DNA from: JANXSF01 sp043745195
GTDB taxonomy: Bacteria; Acidobacteriota; Terriglobia; Bryobacterales; Bryobacteraceae
Assembly (NCBI GenBank): GCA_043745195.1
Contig: JAYTTF010000045.1
Coordinates: 1 to 64,000 of the forward strand
Length of the DNA: 64,000 nucleotides
Direction of reading: 5' to 3'
The notes below the pieces were generated by a model. It was not told the origin of the DNA, searched no databases, and saw only the letters and a program-made list of their open reading frames with translations. This document shows, in pieces, positions 42,750-51,839 of the stretch. A program made the position numbers and the translations under genes. How positions within the stretch are numbered: position 1 is the first letter of the stretch; every line of letters begins with the position of its first letter.

Positions 42750-44285
42750 CTAAGATCGTGGAAATAGCGGTCCGTTCATCATGGCCTTGGGACGGAGTTG
42801 CAGCTTACCATCCTTCACGAATGCGTCACCACGTTCCGCAAAATGGACCACCATTCGTTGACGCCAACGCTGAAGCTCAACCCCATTCTTTGCGCTCAAA
42901 TCCTGTAACTCATGCGGGTCCTTATCCAGATTGAATAGCTGTTCGGCACCGTCCATCGCATGGAAAATGTACTTCCAATGTCCATCGGTCAGAGCGTTCC
43001 AATGATTCGAAGGGCTATAGCAGACGTCGTGTTCCAGGTCGATAAACTCGCGCCAACCCACACCGCCGTCACGCACTAAACCCAGCAAACTGCGTCCGTC
43101 AATCGGTTGCGATGGCTTCGTACCAGCGGCTTCCAGGAACGTCGGCAAAACGTCACGCAATTCCACGGGCTGATTCATGGTGATGCCGCGCTTCGCATTT
43201 AGTAAGCTTTCAGGCCAACGCATCATCATTGGGATGCGGGCGGACGGTTCATATGCGTACGACTTGCGCCACAAGTTATGGTCGCCTGTCATGTCGCCAT
43301 GATCGGAAGTAAACAGAATCAGAGTGTCTTCCAGCAATCCGCGCTGTTCGAGCGTACGGAAGATGCGGCCGATTTGTTCATCCACCTGACTGATGCATCC
43401 GTAATATCCTTGACGCGAGCGGCGAATCTCTGCGGCGCTCAGCTTGCCATGCCAAATGTCTGTACGCTCACTATTGCGCGGCTCATACTTATCCGCCCAT
43501 GTCCCAACCTTGGCTTCCGGCAGTTTGACGTTTTCATACATTTTCATGAAACGTTCCGGCGGATCGTAGGGGCTGTGCGGACGAATGAAAGAGACCTTCA
43601 GGAAAAACGGTTGTTGGCCGCCCCAAGTGTCCAGGAAATTGACAGCAGTGTCTCCCGTCCAGGTGGTGGCGTGAAGGCGTTCGGGAAGAGCGAAGGGTTT
43701 GGATGGATAATCGTTCCACCAAAGCCCCGTGGCGTGCGGGTCAAGCGAGGGCGCTTGGGAATAGAACCACGATTCATAATCGGACCGTTCCACAGGCCCT
43801 TTCTTTTCGGCAGCAGCAAGAGCCTGTGGACCATTGCCGCAAGGGCAATGTTCATCTAGAATCATGCGGTGATATCCATGGCCATTGCGCATGGGCGCAA
43901 AATGCTGCTTGCCTACGGTGATGGTGTAATAGCCGGCGTCACGCAAAGCGCGGGGCTTTTCCAGCGGGTAACTTTGGGCCATTGCGGTCATTCCCAGCAT
44001 GCCGTGGTGCCAAGGGGAAAGGCCGGTGAGCAGAGCAGTTCGTGCCGGTGTGCAGGTTGGAGTGGATGAATATGCGCGCTTGAACAGCACCCCTTCGCGA
44101 GCGATGCGATCCATGTTCGGAGTTCGAATGATTGCGTTGCCGTCGGCCCCAACGCAATCTCCGCGCTGCTGATCAGTCATCAGGAATAGGATGTTGGGCT
44201 GGCTCTTCGGCTTAGGGGCTTGTGCCGGCAGGGCCGGTGCAAAGGCGGCTAGAGAAGTTGCGGATAAAAGGTCCCGGCGCTTCAT
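42750..44285 (-). CDS. Tat-exported arylsulfatase-family protein
   Basis: 511 residues. The Tat-like leader MKRRDLLSATSLAAFAPALPA has a twin-Arg pair. The sulfatase fold starts at NILFLMTDQQRGD (Asp38 metal ligand). The modified active-site Cys78 lies in CTPAR, matching the CxPxR formylglycine motif, then TALLTGLSPWHHG. LILFTSDHGDMTGDHNLW carries further metal ligands. It hydrolyses sulfate esters after maturation by a formylglycine-generating enzyme. Its operon partner is the downstream MFS transporter. Confidence 0.9.
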   Translation of the reverse strand: MKRRDLLSATSLAAFAPALPAQAPKPKSQPNILFLMTDQQRGDCVGADGNAIIRTPNMDRIAREGVLFKRAYSSTPTCTPARTALLTGLSPWHHGMLGMTAMAQSYPLEKPRALRDAGYYTITVGKQHFAPMRNGHGYHRMILDEHCPCGNGPQALAAAEKKGPVERSDYESWFYSQAPSLDPHATGLWWNDYPSKPFALPERLHATTWTGDTAVNFLDTWGGQQPFFLKVSFIRPHSPYDPPERFMKMYENVKLPEAKVGTWADKYEPRNSERTDIWHGKLSAAEIRRSRQGYYGCISQVDEQIGRIFRTLEQRGLLEDTLILFTSDHGDMTGDHNLWRKSYAYEPSARIPMMMRWPESLLNAKRGITMNQPVELRDVLPTFLEAAGTKPSQPIDGRSLLGLVRDGGVGWREFIDLEHDVCYSPSNHWNALTDGHWKYIFHAMDGAEQLFNLDKDPHELQDLSAKNGVELQRWRQRMVVHFAERGDAFVKDGKLQLRPKAMMNGPLFPRS

Positions 44286-44387
44286 GTGTAAATAGAATAC
44301 AACAAGACATTAGCCCCCTTCGAATGGACAAAGGCTGTTGCATCAAACCAGGCCCCAAATCTAAATACGCTGATTTATGCAACTAGG

Positions 44388-44399
44388 TACTATGTAGTA
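44388..44399. promoter_or_regulatory. Short palindrome at the start of a TA module
   Basis: TACTA-TG-TAGTA (44388-44399) is a perfect palindrome that ends on the A of the antitoxin ATG. It is short and may be chance, but the position repeats the layout seen at the brnT start. Confidence 0.3.
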
Positions 44400-44620
44400 T
44401 GACCGCCGAAGCCATCAAAGAATTGATTGAACATCTTCCCCAAGAAGAGCAAGACGTCCTCGCCGATTGGATGGCGCAGCGGAACTTAAGCGCATGGGAT
44501 GACCAGATCGAGCGCGATTTCTCGCCTGGCGAGGCAGGCATGCAATTGCTGGTGGAGCTTGATGCGAAAATCGATGTAGGCGATTTAACTTCATTCCGTG
44601 TGACTCGCCCTCGTGAGTGA
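44399..44620 (+). CDS. Putative antitoxin of a ParE-type module
   Basis: 73 residues, mostly helical (AEAIKELIEHLPQEEQDVLADWM). The acidic C-terminal part (ERDFSPGEAGMQLLVELDAKI) resembles the toxin-binding part of small addiction antitoxins. The stop overlaps the toxin GTG start by 4 bases (GTGA), the typical coupling. No DNA-binding domain is clear. Confidence 0.6.
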   Translation: MTAEAIKELIEHLPQEEQDVLADWMAQRNLSAWDDQIERDFSPGEAGMQLLVELDAKIDVGDLTSFRVTRPRE

Positions 44621-44883
44621 AAAGAGGTCTACGACTAACTCCATTTTGGCAGCTCTACGCCGCACTGCCTAAAGAAATCCAAAAACTGGCGAGCAAACAG
44701 TTTGATTTTTTCTTGTTGAACCCGAATCATCCGTCCTTGGGTTTTAAGCGGAAAGGCGATGTTTATACGGCGGAGGTTGGCCGTTCCTATCGCGCGGTGG
44801 CTCGCAAAAGGGGCGACACTTACTACTGGTTTTGGATTGGATCGCACGAAGAATACAACAAGCTTATGAAGCGTGTGATGTAA
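44617..44883 (+). CDS. ParE/RelE-fold toxin-like protein
   Basis: 88 residues from GTG 44617. FWQLYAALPKEIQKLASKQFDFFLLNPNHPSL is a helix-rich first half, then GDVYTAEVGRSYRAVARKRGDTYYWFWIGSHEEYNKL is the beta-sheet with the catalytic-looking Arg/Tyr of RelE-family RNases and gyrase poisons. It pairs with the 73-residue gene upstream. A hairpin (CCGGTTT, 44906-44912, with AAACCGG, 44916-44922) lies just downstream and may end the transcript. Confidence 0.7.
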   Translation: MKRGLRLTPFWQLYAALPKEIQKLASKQFDFFLLNPNHPSLGFKRKGDVYTAEVGRSYRAVARKRGDTYYWFWIGSHEEYNKLMKRVM

Positions 44884-45032
44884 TTGGCTTTTGCCTAGAG
44901 AGTCGCCGGTTTTCCAAACCGGACAGATCACGCATTAATTCAACCAGCCATTTCACATACGAGCGACACTCTCTACCCCACTTGCGCTCAGTGTTTTCCT
45001 TTGATACTCTCGTTCTCAATTGAGGGAATACC

Positions 45033-48000
45033 ATGAAAAACCTTATCCACTGCTGCTTGCTATTAGTGGTTTCTGCCTCCGCGCAGGAGTACCGGGCCAC
45101 ACTGCTTGGAACTGTAACGGATCCATCAGGCGCACCCATCCCCGGTGCAACTGTAAAAGCTGTCAAGGCTGATACCAATGTGCCGCGTGAGACCGTCACT
45201 AATATCGGGGGCTTCTATACCTTGATTGGTCTTGATCCCGCTGAATACACTGTGACTGTAACCGCCAATGGATTTAAAACGGTGATCAATTCCGGCATTG
45301 TCCTTCAAACTGCCCAAAAATTGAACTTGCCAGTCAAGCTTGAGGTGGGCCAGATGATGCAGGAAGTGACAGTGGTAGGGGAACAGGAATTGATCCAAAC
45401 TACCACCGCTTCGCGCGGTCTTGTATTTGATCCAATCAAGATGCAGGAAATTCCGCTGAATGGGCGTCAGGCTTTCATGCTGATGCGTCTTTCCCCCGGC
45501 GTGATGTTTACGCAAAGAACGTTTGGCTCTTCAGGTTTCTCCGGTACCCGTGGATGGGACGTTAACGGCAGCTTTACGATGAATGGTGGCCGCACTGGAA
45601 CCAATCAGTTTCTTCTGAATGGAGCGCCAATTTCTACTAACGGCACATTCAACGTTTCTCCAAATGTGGAAGCGGTGCAGGAAATGAAGGTGATGGTGAA
45701 CACCTATGATTCGCAATACGGCCGCACTGGTGGCGGTACCGTAAGCACCACTCTTCGAGCGGGTACCAACAATTGGCACGGAACAATGTTTGATTTCTGG
45801 CGGAATCGCATTCTGGACGCCAACACCCGGCAAAACAACGCTGCGGGAGCCAAACGCGGATTCCGCAATCAACATCAATACGGCGGCATTCTTGGTGGCC
45901 CCATTCGCAAAGACAAAGACTTCGTCTTCTTTTCGTTTGAAGGCTGGCAGGAGCGCACACCATTCCCCTCAGTAACAACTGTTCCACCAAACGAAATCCG
46001 CAGCGGCAACTTTAACTTCAATCCCAGTGGCTTCAATCAGCCAATTCGGGTTTACGATCCTCTCACTTCGCAGGACTGCTCGCAGGCGGCGGTTGCGCCG
46101 CAATGCCGTGCAGGAGCCTTGTTTGTACGCTCGCCTTTCCCCGGCAATATTATCCCGGCCAGCAGACAGAGTCCTATTGGACGCGCCATCCTTTCTTATT
46201 ACCCGTCTCCGAATTTCACGCCGCAGGCACTTGCTCAAAACTTCGTTCGGGGTGATAATCTTGGACGCTACCGCTACGAGCAACCCATGGTGCGCTACGA
46301 CAAAATTCTGAACTCCAATAATCGCCTATATTTCTTGTTTACTTTCCAGGACGGTTCCGAATTCCGGAATTCAAATGGCTTTGATGCACCAGCCCAAAAC
46401 GGCAACATGCCAGGCACCGTTCGGCGGGACATGAACTATGTCGCCAGCTACGACCTTACTTTGACGCCAACGCGGATCTTCCATTTCCAGGCAAGCTTCA
46501 ATCGATTCAAAGAAAATTTCCCGGATGTTTCAGACTACAACTTCACTTACGACAAGATAGGCATTAAGTCTCTGCCAACGGTTGATACATTCCCAACAAA
46601 ACTTACACCGCGCGTCAATATTAGTGGCTATACAAACCTCTTTGGAAACCAGTTTATTAATGAGTCCTCACGCCAGCAAGCCAATGCGCAAGCTAACGTC
46701 AGCGAACTTCGTGGTCGGCACTCGCTAAAATGGGGTGGCGAGTGGGCGATGCTGCTGCGACACAATAGAAGCGCTGGACGTGCTGGAGCGGAACTTAGCT
46801 TCGATAACATCTGGAGCCGCCAATACCGTGGTGTCCGCGTCGATACTCTGGATGGAAACGGAGTCGCCGACATATTGCTTGGGAACCTGAGTGGCGGCTT
46901 CATTAACTACAACGATACCTACTTCCGGCGTGAACCCTATGTGGCTGGATTCTTTCAAGATGATTGGAAAATCAACAACAAGGTGACGCTAAACCTGGGC
47001 CTCCGCTGGGACGTGCAGTTCCCCTTTATCGAAACCCACGACCGGGTAAACGGGGACTTCGATTATTCAACACCGCAAGCCTTTTCGGGCCAAGCAGTGA
47101 GCCGTTGGCAACAGCTTGCCGCAGCAACTCCGAATTACCCGGCGGCTCCTTCGTCCATCGTCGGAGGTTTAACCTTTGCAGGTGTCGGTGGACGCTCCCG
47201 CAAAATCTATGATTTCGATTGGAGTAACTGGCAGCCGCGCTTGGGCATTGCCTATAACTTCATGCCCAAGACCGTGCTTCGTGCCGGTATTGGCATCTTT
47301 CATCGCACTGCGACTCAGAACGGACTTACAAATGGTTTCTCCATCAACACTGATTATCAGACCTCAGTGGATGGAGGAAAAACTCCCCGGTCGGCTAGTT
47401 TGACTGGAGGTTACTCGCTGGAAGCTCCATTCCCCGATGGTGTCATTCGTCCGTTTGGAAACCAATTGGGCATTGCAACCAACCTTGGCAACGGCATTAG
47501 TTTCGACCCTCGACAACGGCTGATTCCACGCACCTTCCAATGGTCCTTTGCTCTGGAACGGGAGTTGCCTGGAAACATGGTGCTTGAGGCGTCTTATGTC
47601 GGCAGCACTACGGTAAAGGAACCCGTCGGTTTTCAGATTGGCGAAATGAATCAAGCCAACTGGGATGCCGCCCAAACCAACTCTGCTTTTTATCAGCAGG
47701 CTCTCGCCAATCCATGGTTCGGAATTCTTCCTGCAGCCTCCAGTTTTGGAACGGCCCCCACCATTCAGCGGCGCGACCTGCTTCGTCAAATTCCGCAGTT
47801 CGCCGGGGTCACCAACAACATTCAACCCTGGGGGCGCGTTTGGTATCACGGACTGCAGGTACGATTTGAAAAACGAGCTTTTGGCAGCCGCTCTTCCGCC
47901 GGAGCTTTAACTTGGGTCATGGGGTACACATGGTCCAAGCAAATGGAACGTTCCTGGTACGATGCCTTCAGTACCTCGTGGAGACCCAACTTTAGCCAAG

Positions 48001-48548
48001 TGACTGCCGACGACCGTTCCCACAACTTCACCTTTGCTGGTATTTGGGACTTGCCATTTGGCAAGGGCCGCCATTTCCTCCCCAATCTTTCGAAAGCGGG
48101 CCAGATGTTAGTAGGTGGTTGGACGGCAAATGCCAGCCTGATTTACCAATCTGGCGTTCCCCTCGCATCATGGCGAAGCTGGGAATTCCTTTGCGGCGAT
48201 CCCCTGGCTCCACCGCGCACAGAAACAACATGGTTCTTTAATGACCGTTCTAGGACCAGCCAATGTTGGCGTCAATTGAGGCCTTTCGAATATACCGTGC
48301 TCCCTGCCCGCTTCCATTCGCTTCGCGGCCATACGGCTCCGCAATTGGATCTGATGCTATCCAAGAAGTTCGCAATTAATGAGCGCTGGTCTGGCGAATT
48401 CAGAGCAGAAGCATTTAATGCCACCAACACACCATTGCGTGGCGACCCGGTTTCAACCAACCCCACCGATGCCCAATTCGGAGTGTTGCCAGTTCAACAA
48501 CTGAATTTTTCGAGGAATGTGCAGTTAGGAGTGCGGCTGCGGTTCTAA
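45033..48548 (+). CDS. TonB-dependent receptor, Oar-like, with carboxypeptidase-regulatory domain
   Basis: 1171 residues. Signal peptide MKNLIHCCLLLVVSASAQ, carboxypeptidase-regulatory domain about 22-105 (ATLLGTVTDPSGAPIPGATV), a plug with NGGRTGTNQFLLNGAPIS, then a barrel ending in VQLGVRLRF. It is the third receptor of this type in the window, similar in design to those at 2622-6083 and 6337-9708 but not a close copy. GAGGG lies before the start. The ligand is unknown; no SusD-like partner is next to it. Confidence 0.9.
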   Translation: MKNLIHCCLLLVVSASAQEYRATLLGTVTDPSGAPIPGATVKAVKADTNVPRETVTNIGGFYTLIGLDPAEYTVTVTANGFKTVINSGIVLQTAQKLNLPVKLEVGQMMQEVTVVGEQELIQTTTASRGLVFDPIKMQEIPLNGRQAFMLMRLSPGVMFTQRTFGSSGFSGTRGWDVNGSFTMNGGRTGTNQFLLNGAPISTNGTFNVSPNVEAVQEMKVMVNTYDSQYGRTGGGTVSTTLRAGTNNWHGTMFDFWRNRILDANTRQNNAAGAKRGFRNQHQYGGILGGPIRKDKDFVFFSFEGWQERTPFPSVTTVPPNEIRSGNFNFNPSGFNQPIRVYDPLTSQDCSQAAVAPQCRAGALFVRSPFPGNIIPASRQSPIGRAILSYYPSPNFTPQALAQNFVRGDNLGRYRYEQPMVRYDKILNSNNRLYFLFTFQDGSEFRNSNGFDAPAQNGNMPGTVRRDMNYVASYDLTLTPTRIFHFQASFNRFKENFPDVSDYNFTYDKIGIKSLPTVDTFPTKLTPRVNISGYTNLFGNQFINESSRQQANAQANVSELRGRHSLKWGGEWAMLLRHNRSAGRAGAELSFDNIWSRQYRGVRVDTLDGNGVADILLGNLSGGFINYNDTYFRREPYVAGFFQDDWKINNKVTLNLGLRWDVQFPFIETHDRVNGDFDYSTPQAFSGQAVSRWQQLAAATPNYPAAPSSIVGGLTFAGVGGRSRKIYDFDWSNWQPRLGIAYNFMPKTVLRAGIGIFHRTATQNGLTNGFSINTDYQTSVDGGKTPRSASLTGGYSLEAPFPDGVIRPFGNQLGIATNLGNGISFDPRQRLIPRTFQWSFALERELPGNMVLEASYVGSTTVKEPVGFQIGEMNQANWDAAQTNSAFYQQALANPWFGILPAASSFGTAPTIQRRDLLRQIPQFAGVTNNIQPWGRVWYHGLQVRFEKRAFGSRSSAGALTWVMGYTWSKQMERSWYDAFSTSWRPNFSQVTADDRSHNFTFAGIWDLPFGKGRHFLPNLSKAGQMLVGGWTANASLIYQSGVPLASWRSWEFLCGDPLAPPRTETTWFFNDRSRTSQCWRQLRPFEYTVLPARFHSLRGHTAPQLDLMLSKKFAINERWSGEFRAEAFNATNTPLRGDPVSTNPTDAQFGVLPVQQLNFSRNVQLGVRLRF

Positions 48549-48642
48549 TGAAGGCAGCCTGCTAAGGCCAATACTAAGCAAGTACTAAGGTTTTTAGCTG
48601 ATTTGGGTAGGAAGCCACCCATGCTCTACTGAGGATGGATCT

Positions 48643-49989
48643 ATGCCCGAACTGAAACGGAAACTCGTACCCCTTTTGGGAATCGCTTTTGTAGTCGCCA
48701 TTTTGGCAACCGGAGTCTTCTATGGTTTGTTCGTTGGCGAGCTGAAAAGCGCTACTACGACCATTGCGAATCAAACCATTCTTGTCGCCAGCAAGGATCT
48801 TTCCCGTGGCAAACTGCTGGAAGCGGCTGACCTTAAAGTTTCCCGCTGGCAGGGTTCAGAACCGCTTAACGATGCGTTTACCCATGCCGAACAAATCATC
48901 GGTAAACCTTTACTTTCCAACGTCAGCCAAAACGAACCCATCACCGAATCAAAGATCTCCGCCAGCGCAAAGAATTTCTCACCGATGGTTCCCAAAGGGA
49001 TGCGTGCCGTCTCTGTTCGCATTCAGGAATCGTCAGGGTTGATGCCTTTTCTGCGACCCGGTCACAAGGTGGATGTGCAAATGGTTTCCGCCAGCAACGC
49101 CTTACGGACCATTCTTGAAAACGTAGAAGTCTTGGCAGTAAGCAACCCCGCATCCAATGTGCCCGGTTCGCTTGTCAGTATTCTCAGTCTTCTAGTTACT
49201 CCAGCCGAAGCAGATCGCGTCGCTTTAGCAGATGCCACCGCCAAGTTGCGATTACTGCTGCGGAATCCTTTGGATAAAGATATCAATGGCCGTTCTGCGA
49301 TTGAATTAAACCGCGTGCTTCAGGAGACCAATCTTCAGGGTGGTGCGGCAACACACTCTTCGGTACCCGCTGTGGTTGCTTCTTCCACACCAACATCGCA
49401 GGCTATACCAGCTCAACAAAGCCGTGTCGATTTTCAAGTGTCGGTGCTGGGGGCAAATGAACAGGGACTGGAACTGCTTTCGAGTAAACTGACTAAGCCA
49501 GCAACCCAAGGCCAACTTTCCGTGAGTGCCTTCCGACCCGGCAGTAGTTCGGATTCCATTCTCCGGCAGTTAACCGGTGCCAAGCAAATCGAACTTCTTA
49601 CAAACAATTACTACGTTTCCACCAACGATCGTCAAATTTCCGCCCATCCAGGTAGTACCTGGAACCCTTCGCCAGGTGTATCCTACGGTCTGTTCCTTCA
49701 CTTGCAGCCGACTGCAAACGGCAAATCTTTGCGTTTGCGTGTCCAGCCCGAAGTAATCCTCCCGCAAGGCCAGGAAATCGAAAGCCGCCGTGTTGTATCG
49801 GAGTTGAATTTCGACTCGCCGGAAAGTTTTGCTGTAACTGGCTGGACGGCAAAGAATCAAGTTCAAAATTTGCTGGAAAAATTGTTCAGTCAACAGTGGA
49901 AGAACAAAGACAATCGGGAACTGGTGATTGTTGTAACCCCACGATGGCAGCCAACTGCGCAAACCATATCACTCAGCCGCAAACCATAA
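48643..49989 (+). CDS. cpaB: CpaB/RcpC-like Tad pilus protein with C-terminal secretin-like domain
   Basis: 448 residues. One N-terminal membrane helix (about 11-29), then a SAF domain typical of CpaB (ILVASKDLSRGKLLEAADLK ... GMRAVSVRIQESSGLMPFLRPGHKVDV). Residues about 260-440 are unlike CpaB and look like a secretin core: DSILRQLTGAKQIELL, SLRLRVQPEVILPQG and the final ELVIVVTPRW. CpaB usually has 250-350 residues, so this is a fusion or extended form. GAGGA is well placed before the ATG. It is followed after 4 bases by tadB. Confidence 0.75.
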   Translation: MPELKRKLVPLLGIAFVVAILATGVFYGLFVGELKSATTTIANQTILVASKDLSRGKLLEAADLKVSRWQGSEPLNDAFTHAEQIIGKPLLSNVSQNEPITESKISASAKNFSPMVPKGMRAVSVRIQESSGLMPFLRPGHKVDVQMVSASNALRTILENVEVLAVSNPASNVPGSLVSILSLLVTPAEADRVALADATAKLRLLLRNPLDKDINGRSAIELNRVLQETNLQGGAATHSSVPAVVASSTPTSQAIPAQQSRVDFQVSVLGANEQGLELLSSKLTKPATQGQLSVSAFRPGSSSDSILRQLTGAKQIELLTNNYYVSTNDRQISAHPGSTWNPSPGVSYGLFLHLQPTANGKSLRLRVQPEVILPQGQEIESRRVVSELNFDSPESFAVTGWTAKNQVQNLLEKLFSQQWKNKDNRELVIVVTPRWQPTAQTISLSRKP

Positions 49990-49993
49990 CACC

Positions 49994-50944
49994 ATGACCG
50001 TTTTGCCCGCACTTCTCGTCTTTATCGGCGTATTTCTGGTTGTCAGTGTGGCAGTCGTAATTGCCGCCTACTGGCAGGATCGCGGCGTCGCCCCAGAGCC
50101 CGCTGCATCGGCCCTTCAAGGCGATTTACCGGTTCTATTAAGAGAAGAAGTGCTCAGCTCTATATCCTTTTGGGAAGGCCTCCTAAAGCATTTAGACGTT
50201 GTTGACTCTCTAAAGCATACGCTCACCGAATCAGGTTTAAAATTGTCAGTGGGTCGCGTCACCGCAACGATGATGCTCACCGGCATCATCCTGGCCGCTT
50301 TGGTCTCGGAACTCCCCTGGTTACCCCCCGGAATTTCGTTAGTGGCATTTGGAGCAGGCGCTTTCATTCCATATCTTTTCGTTCTCAATCAGCGACGTCG
50401 GCGATTTGAAAAGTTTGAACAGCAGTTTCCCGATGCGCTCGATTCCATGGCGCGGGCGTTGCGTGCTGGACATGCTTTTGCGGGTGCGCTTGAAATCCTT
50501 GCACAAGAAGCACCCCAGCCGTTGGCTACTGAAATTAAGCGCATAGTGGATGAATACAAATTAGGATCCAGTTGGAATATTGTTCTTACCGGCTTTGCTG
50601 ATCGCATTCCTTTGCTTGAGATCCGTCTTTTCGTAGCTGCCGTCCTGTTGCAAAATCGCACTGGCGGCAAGCTGACCGAGGTGTTGGAACGGCTCGCCGA
50701 AACCATTCGCGATTCCATTTCCTTGCGCGGAGACGTGAAGGCGATTGCCGCTCATGGACGGCTTACCGGAACAGTGCTGACGATTTTGCCCATCGGCATT
50801 GCCATCACCATGTACAATTCCAGCCCGGGCTATTTGGAAATTTTGACGGTACACCCGCTTGGTCCTTCACTGATCGCCGGGGCCATATTATGCCTGGTTT
50901 TAGGCCACTTCACCATTAAGAGAATTGTGGCCATCAAGGTCTGA
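49994..50944 (+). CDS. tadB: Tad pilus inner-membrane protein TadB
   Basis: 316 residues with the type II secretion F-domain pattern: about four membrane helices, QQFPDALDSMARALRAGHAF and the second block PLLEIRLFVAAVLLQNRTGGKLTEVLE. It forms the platform for prepilin assembly with TadC. It follows cpaB after 4 bases and precedes tadC by 7. Neither the TadA ATPase nor a prepilin is encoded in the window. Confidence 0.88.
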   Translation: MTVLPALLVFIGVFLVVSVAVVIAAYWQDRGVAPEPAASALQGDLPVLLREEVLSSISFWEGLLKHLDVVDSLKHTLTESGLKLSVGRVTATMMLTGIILAALVSELPWLPPGISLVAFGAGAFIPYLFVLNQRRRRFEKFEQQFPDALDSMARALRAGHAFAGALEILAQEAPQPLATEIKRIVDEYKLGSSWNIVLTGFADRIPLLEIRLFVAAVLLQNRTGGKLTEVLERLAETIRDSISLRGDVKAIAAHGRLTGTVLTILPIGIAITMYNSSPGYLEILTVHPLGPSLIAGAILCLVLGHFTIKRIVAIKV

Positions 50945-50951
50945 GCCAACC

Positions 50952-51839
50952 ATGCACCTACCTCTCATTGCCGCTTTCTTCTTTTGCGTACTCACAGGGG
51001 TTGTTCTTGCTGGAGTTTGGATCACTTCCAGTCAACCCGCCGATGAATCTCCTTCCGATCGGAATACGGCCAAAGAACTGCTTCAAGAAACGGTCACCCG
51101 TGTTGGACAAGCCATCCCCAAAGAAGCTAAAAAGACCACACGGATTGAAAAACAATTGGAATATGCTGGGTTTCATCATCCCAATGCCATTAACACTTTC
51201 AACGGAATCAAAGCGACCTCAGCTTGCTTACTGGCCATTCTAGCCGCCGTGTATGGAATTGCATGTGGCCGGGGAACGGAAGCTGTGATCATGAGCGCGA
51301 TTGCTTTCGCCGGAGTTGGATATCTTGTTCCTGAACCGATTCTGGAATGGATCGCCAGTCGCCGGGCAATCCGTCTCCGCTCCGGTCTGCCTCCTGCCCT
51401 GGATCTGCTGATCCTGAGTTTGGAGGCTGGTCAATCCATCGACTCCGCACTCATCGATTCAAGCCGCGAGCTGCGCAGCGGTTTCCCCGATATTGCTCAA
51501 GAGTTTTCTTGGATTCAAATGGAGATGAGCACCTCCATTGGCCGTGCCGAGGCATTCCGCAATCTTGGTCTTCGAAACAAGGAACCCGAGGTAAAGCGCT
51601 TCGCTCAAATTCTGCTCGATTGCGACCGCTTCGGAACCGGGCTTGCCGGCGCCCTCCGCACCCATGTCCGCTATTTGCGAATTCGAGTCCGCCAACAAGC
51701 CCGCGAAGCCGCCCGCAAAGTTGGAGTAAAGCTGGTATTCCCCGTGTTTTTCCTGATTTTTCCTTCCGTACTGCTGGTTACTTTGGGACCAGCGGTGCTC
51801 CAACTAACTACGCAGTTGGCCACGCTGCTGAAGGATTGA
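50952..51839 (+). CDS. tadC: Tad pilus inner-membrane protein TadC
   Basis: 295 residues from ATG 50952. The F-domain is seen as LPPALDLLILSLEAGQSIDSAL, then FAQILLDCDRFGTGLAGALRTH and a final membrane pair ending in TQLATLLKD. It pairs with TadB in the platform. Its last 36 bases overlap the end of the convergent lhgO gene. Confidence 0.88.
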   Translation: MHLPLIAAFFFCVLTGVVLAGVWITSSQPADESPSDRNTAKELLQETVTRVGQAIPKEAKKTTRIEKQLEYAGFHHPNAINTFNGIKATSACLLAILAAVYGIACGRGTEAVIMSAIAFAGVGYLVPEPILEWIASRRAIRLRSGLPPALDLLILSLEAGQSIDSALIDSSRELRSGFPDIAQEFSWIQMEMSTSIGRAEAFRNLGLRNKEPEVKRFAQILLDCDRFGTGLAGALRTHVRYLRIRVRQQAREAARKVGVKLVFPVFFLIFPSVLLVTLGPAVLQLTTQLATLLKD

